6,738 nucleotides of DNA from Methylovulum sp. (GTDB lineage: Bacteria; Pseudomonadota; Gammaproteobacteria; Methylococcales; Methylomonadaceae): positions 1-6,738 of the forward strand of contig JAQTNZ010000148.1 in NCBI GenBank assembly GCA_028713595.1, in the 5' to 3' direction. The translations under genes were made by a program, and so were the position numbers. Position 1 is the stretch's first letter, and each line of letters opens with the position of its first letter. A model generated the notes under the pieces. That model had not been told where the DNA came from. It saw only the letters and a program-made list of their open reading frames with translations, and searched no databases. Shown here piece by piece: positions 5,473 to 6,738 of the stretch.

Positions 5473-6738
5473 TTAAAATTTCCCGTAATAGCCTTCTTTC
5501 AAGGCATCGAACAAATTCGCGGCGGTATGGATTTCGCCATCGTATTCAATTTCCTCATTGCCTTTAAATTCCACGACCGAGCCATCGTCCAAGGTGAACT
5601 GGTAGGTGGTGTTTTCAAGGTCGGATTCTTTGACCAACACGCCTTGGAACACTTCGGGGTTAAAGCGGAAGGTGGTGCAGCCTTTCAGGCCTTGTTCGTA
5701 AGCGTATTGGTAAATCGACTTAAAGTCTTCATAAGGGTAATCCGTTGGCACGTTGGCGGTTTTGGAAATGGACGAGTCTATCCATTTTTGCGCAGCAGCC
5801 TGGATGTCCACATGTTGCTTAGGGGTCACGTCATCGGCGGCGATGAAATAGGCGGGCAACTTGTGCTTGGGGTTGTCGCTGTACGGCATGGCATCGGCGT
5901 TGACCATGTAGCGGTAGGCTAACAGCTCGAATGAATAGACATCGACCTTTTCCTTGGATTTTTTGCCGGCGCGGATAATGTTGCGCGAATAATGGTGCGC
6001 AAAGCTCGGTTCTATGCCGTTGCTGGCGTTATTGGCCAGCGACAGGGAAATGGTGCCGGTGGGGGCGATTGAGCTGTGATGAGTAAATCTCGCGCCTATT
6101 TCCGTCAATTGTTGCACCAGTTCCGGCTCGATTTTGGCGATTTTCTGCATATAGCGGCTGTACTTGGTGTGCAGGATTTTGCCGGGGACTTGATCGCCTA
6201 TCTTATAGCCATCGGCCAGCATTTCCGGGCGTTGGTGCAACATTTCGCCAGTGATGGTGAACAGTTGTTCCATAATCGGGGCCGGGCCTTTTTCCTTTGC
6301 CAAAGACAAGGCAGCTTTCCAGCCCTCAACCGCCAGCACTTTGGTGGCCTCTTCGGTGAATTCTAAAGAAGGGGTGTCGCCGTATCTCATGCCCAACATC
6401 GTGACGGTGGAGCCTAAGCCCAGATAGCCCATGCCATGACGGCGTTTGCTGGTGATTTCCTCACGCTGTTTTGCTAAGGGCAAGCCGTTAAGCTCTACGA
6501 CATTGTCCAGCATTCGGGTGAAGATTTTGATGGTTTTGCGGTAAGTGTCCCAATCGAAATAAGCATCGGCGGTGAACGGCTTTTTGACGAAGCGGGTAAG
6601 GTTGATGGAACCTAGCAAGCAACTGCCGTAAGGTGGTAATGGCTGCTCACCACAATTACCTGTAGCTAGGCCATTAAATACTAGTGTATTTTTATCATCC
6701 TGAGTGGTATCAAAAACAGCTTCCCTGCCGATATGTTC
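5473..6738 (-). CDS. nrdJ: Class II (adenosylcobalamin-dependent) ribonucleotide reductase, C-terminal part, intein-interrupted; 5' end off the window
   Basis: Open from the right edge through 421 codons to a TAA at 5475-5473. The first 28 codons are intein (separate entry). The remaining 393, numbered from the Cys at 6654, are C-extein. CGEQPLPPYGSC (1-12) holds the thiyl-radical Cys1, catalytic Glu3 and redox Cys12, equivalent to T. maritima NrdJ C322, E324 and C333. Then follow HGMGYLGLGST (73-83), the phosphate-binding loop APTGTISL (197-204), NASNGIEP (209-216), KTANVP (298-303) and GLKGCTTFR (322-330). These are class II features; the enzyme reduces ribonucleotides for DNA synthesis in the cytosol using B12. 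The tail (345-393) is a small acidic domain ending EGYYGKF and contains no CxxC pair. TTG at 6618-6616 is not a start: reading frame and homology continue upstream. Function depends on removal of the intein. Confidence 0.9.
   Translation of the reverse strand, partial: EHIGREAVFDTTQDDKNTLVFNGLATGNCGEQPLPPYGSCLLGSINLTRFVKKPFTADAYFDWDTYRKTIKIFTRMLDNVVELNGLPLAKQREEITSKRRHGMGYLGLGSTVTMLGMRYGDTPSLEFTEEATKVLAVEGWKAALSLAKEKGPAPIMEQLFTITGEMLHQRPEMLADGYKIGDQVPGKILHTKYSRYMQKIAKIEPELVQQLTEIGARFTHHSSIAPTGTISLSLANNASNGIEPSFAHHYSRNIIRAGKKSKEKVDVYSFELLAYRYMVNADAMPYSDNPKHKLPAYFIAADDVTPKQHVDIQAAAQKWIDSSISKTANVPTDYPYEDFKSIYQYAYEQGLKGCTTFRFNPEVFQGVLVKESDLENTTYQFTLDDGSVVEFKGNEEIEYDGEIHTAANLFDALKEGYYGKF
6655..6738 (-). 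other. C-terminal splice region of an intein inserted in nrdJ
   Basis: These 28 codons, open to the edge, read EHIGREAVFDTTQ, then DDKNTLVFNGLATGN, and abut Cys1 of the reductase. They replace the segment where class II reductases have an ATNP-type sequence before CGEQPL; the obligatory Asn two residues before the Cys is absent. Instead the segment has intein blocks F and G: VFD, then NTLVFNGL, then terminal Asn directly before a Cys. From memory, the last 25 residues align without gaps to the end of the M. thermautotrophicus RIR1 mini-intein, which sits at the same NP/C site. The penultimate residue is Gly where His is usual. GC is about 38 percent against about 50 percent in a sampled stretch of extein. 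The intein type (full-length with homing endonuclease, mini or split) cannot be seen. Confidence 0.85.

Noticed and set aside
5527..5922. 131-codon open frame on the plus strand
   Set aside because: It lies wholly antisense to strongly conserved reductase sequence and resembles no protein.
5473..6618. Reductase gene starting at the TTG at 6618
   Set aside because: The frame stays open upstream and includes the CGEQPLPPYGSC active-site motif, so this is an internal Leu codon.

Overview
The window comes from a bacterium of moderate GC content. Gene style (Sec signal peptides, Shine-Dalgarno sites, a class II ribonucleotide reductase, a HzsA-like cytochrome) suggests a gammaproteobacterium. A methanotroph of the Methylococcales is my best guess, but that rests on recalled family distribution and nothing in the window proves it.

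Layout, left to right. (1) Positions 1-1151, minus strand: a secreted protein of PD40/TolB-type beta-propeller repeats, cut by the left edge. (2) Positions 1152-1985: an 834-base divergent intergenic region with several hairpins, three tandem 22-bp repeats, a 7-bp inverted repeat and a 29-codon ORF with a good ribosome binding site. (3) Positions 1986-4178, plus strand: a 730-residue exported HzsA-like protein with a propeller region and one C-terminal CxxCH haem c site. (4) Positions 4189-4290: a strong hairpin, then on the minus strand the first 14 codons of a TMEM175/DUF1211 channel gene, with ribosome binding site, broken off into a short stop. (5) Positions 4330-4692, minus: a stand-alone cyclic-nucleotide-binding domain. 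(6) Positions 4789-5253, minus: a 154-residue exported protein of unknown function with a GTG start and a plausible promoter. (7) Positions 5473-6738, minus: the C-terminal part of an adenosylcobalamin-dependent ribonucleotide reductase.

The most striking point is at the right edge. Codons 6655-6738 do not read as reductase. They read as the C-terminal splice region of an intein, ending in Asn directly before the Cys of the CGEQPL motif. That Cys is both the intein +1 nucleophile and the catalytic thiyl-radical cysteine of the enzyme. The intein body and the N-extein lie beyond the window.

Functional links: the two divergent genes flanking the long intergenic region both encode exported propeller proteins and may share control. 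The cyclic-nucleotide-binding gene and the TMEM175 remnant lie 39 bases apart on one strand and look like a former operon. The reductase is an independent housekeeping unit closed by its own 3' hairpin. I recognise no complete mobile element, CRISPR array, tRNA or rRNA.
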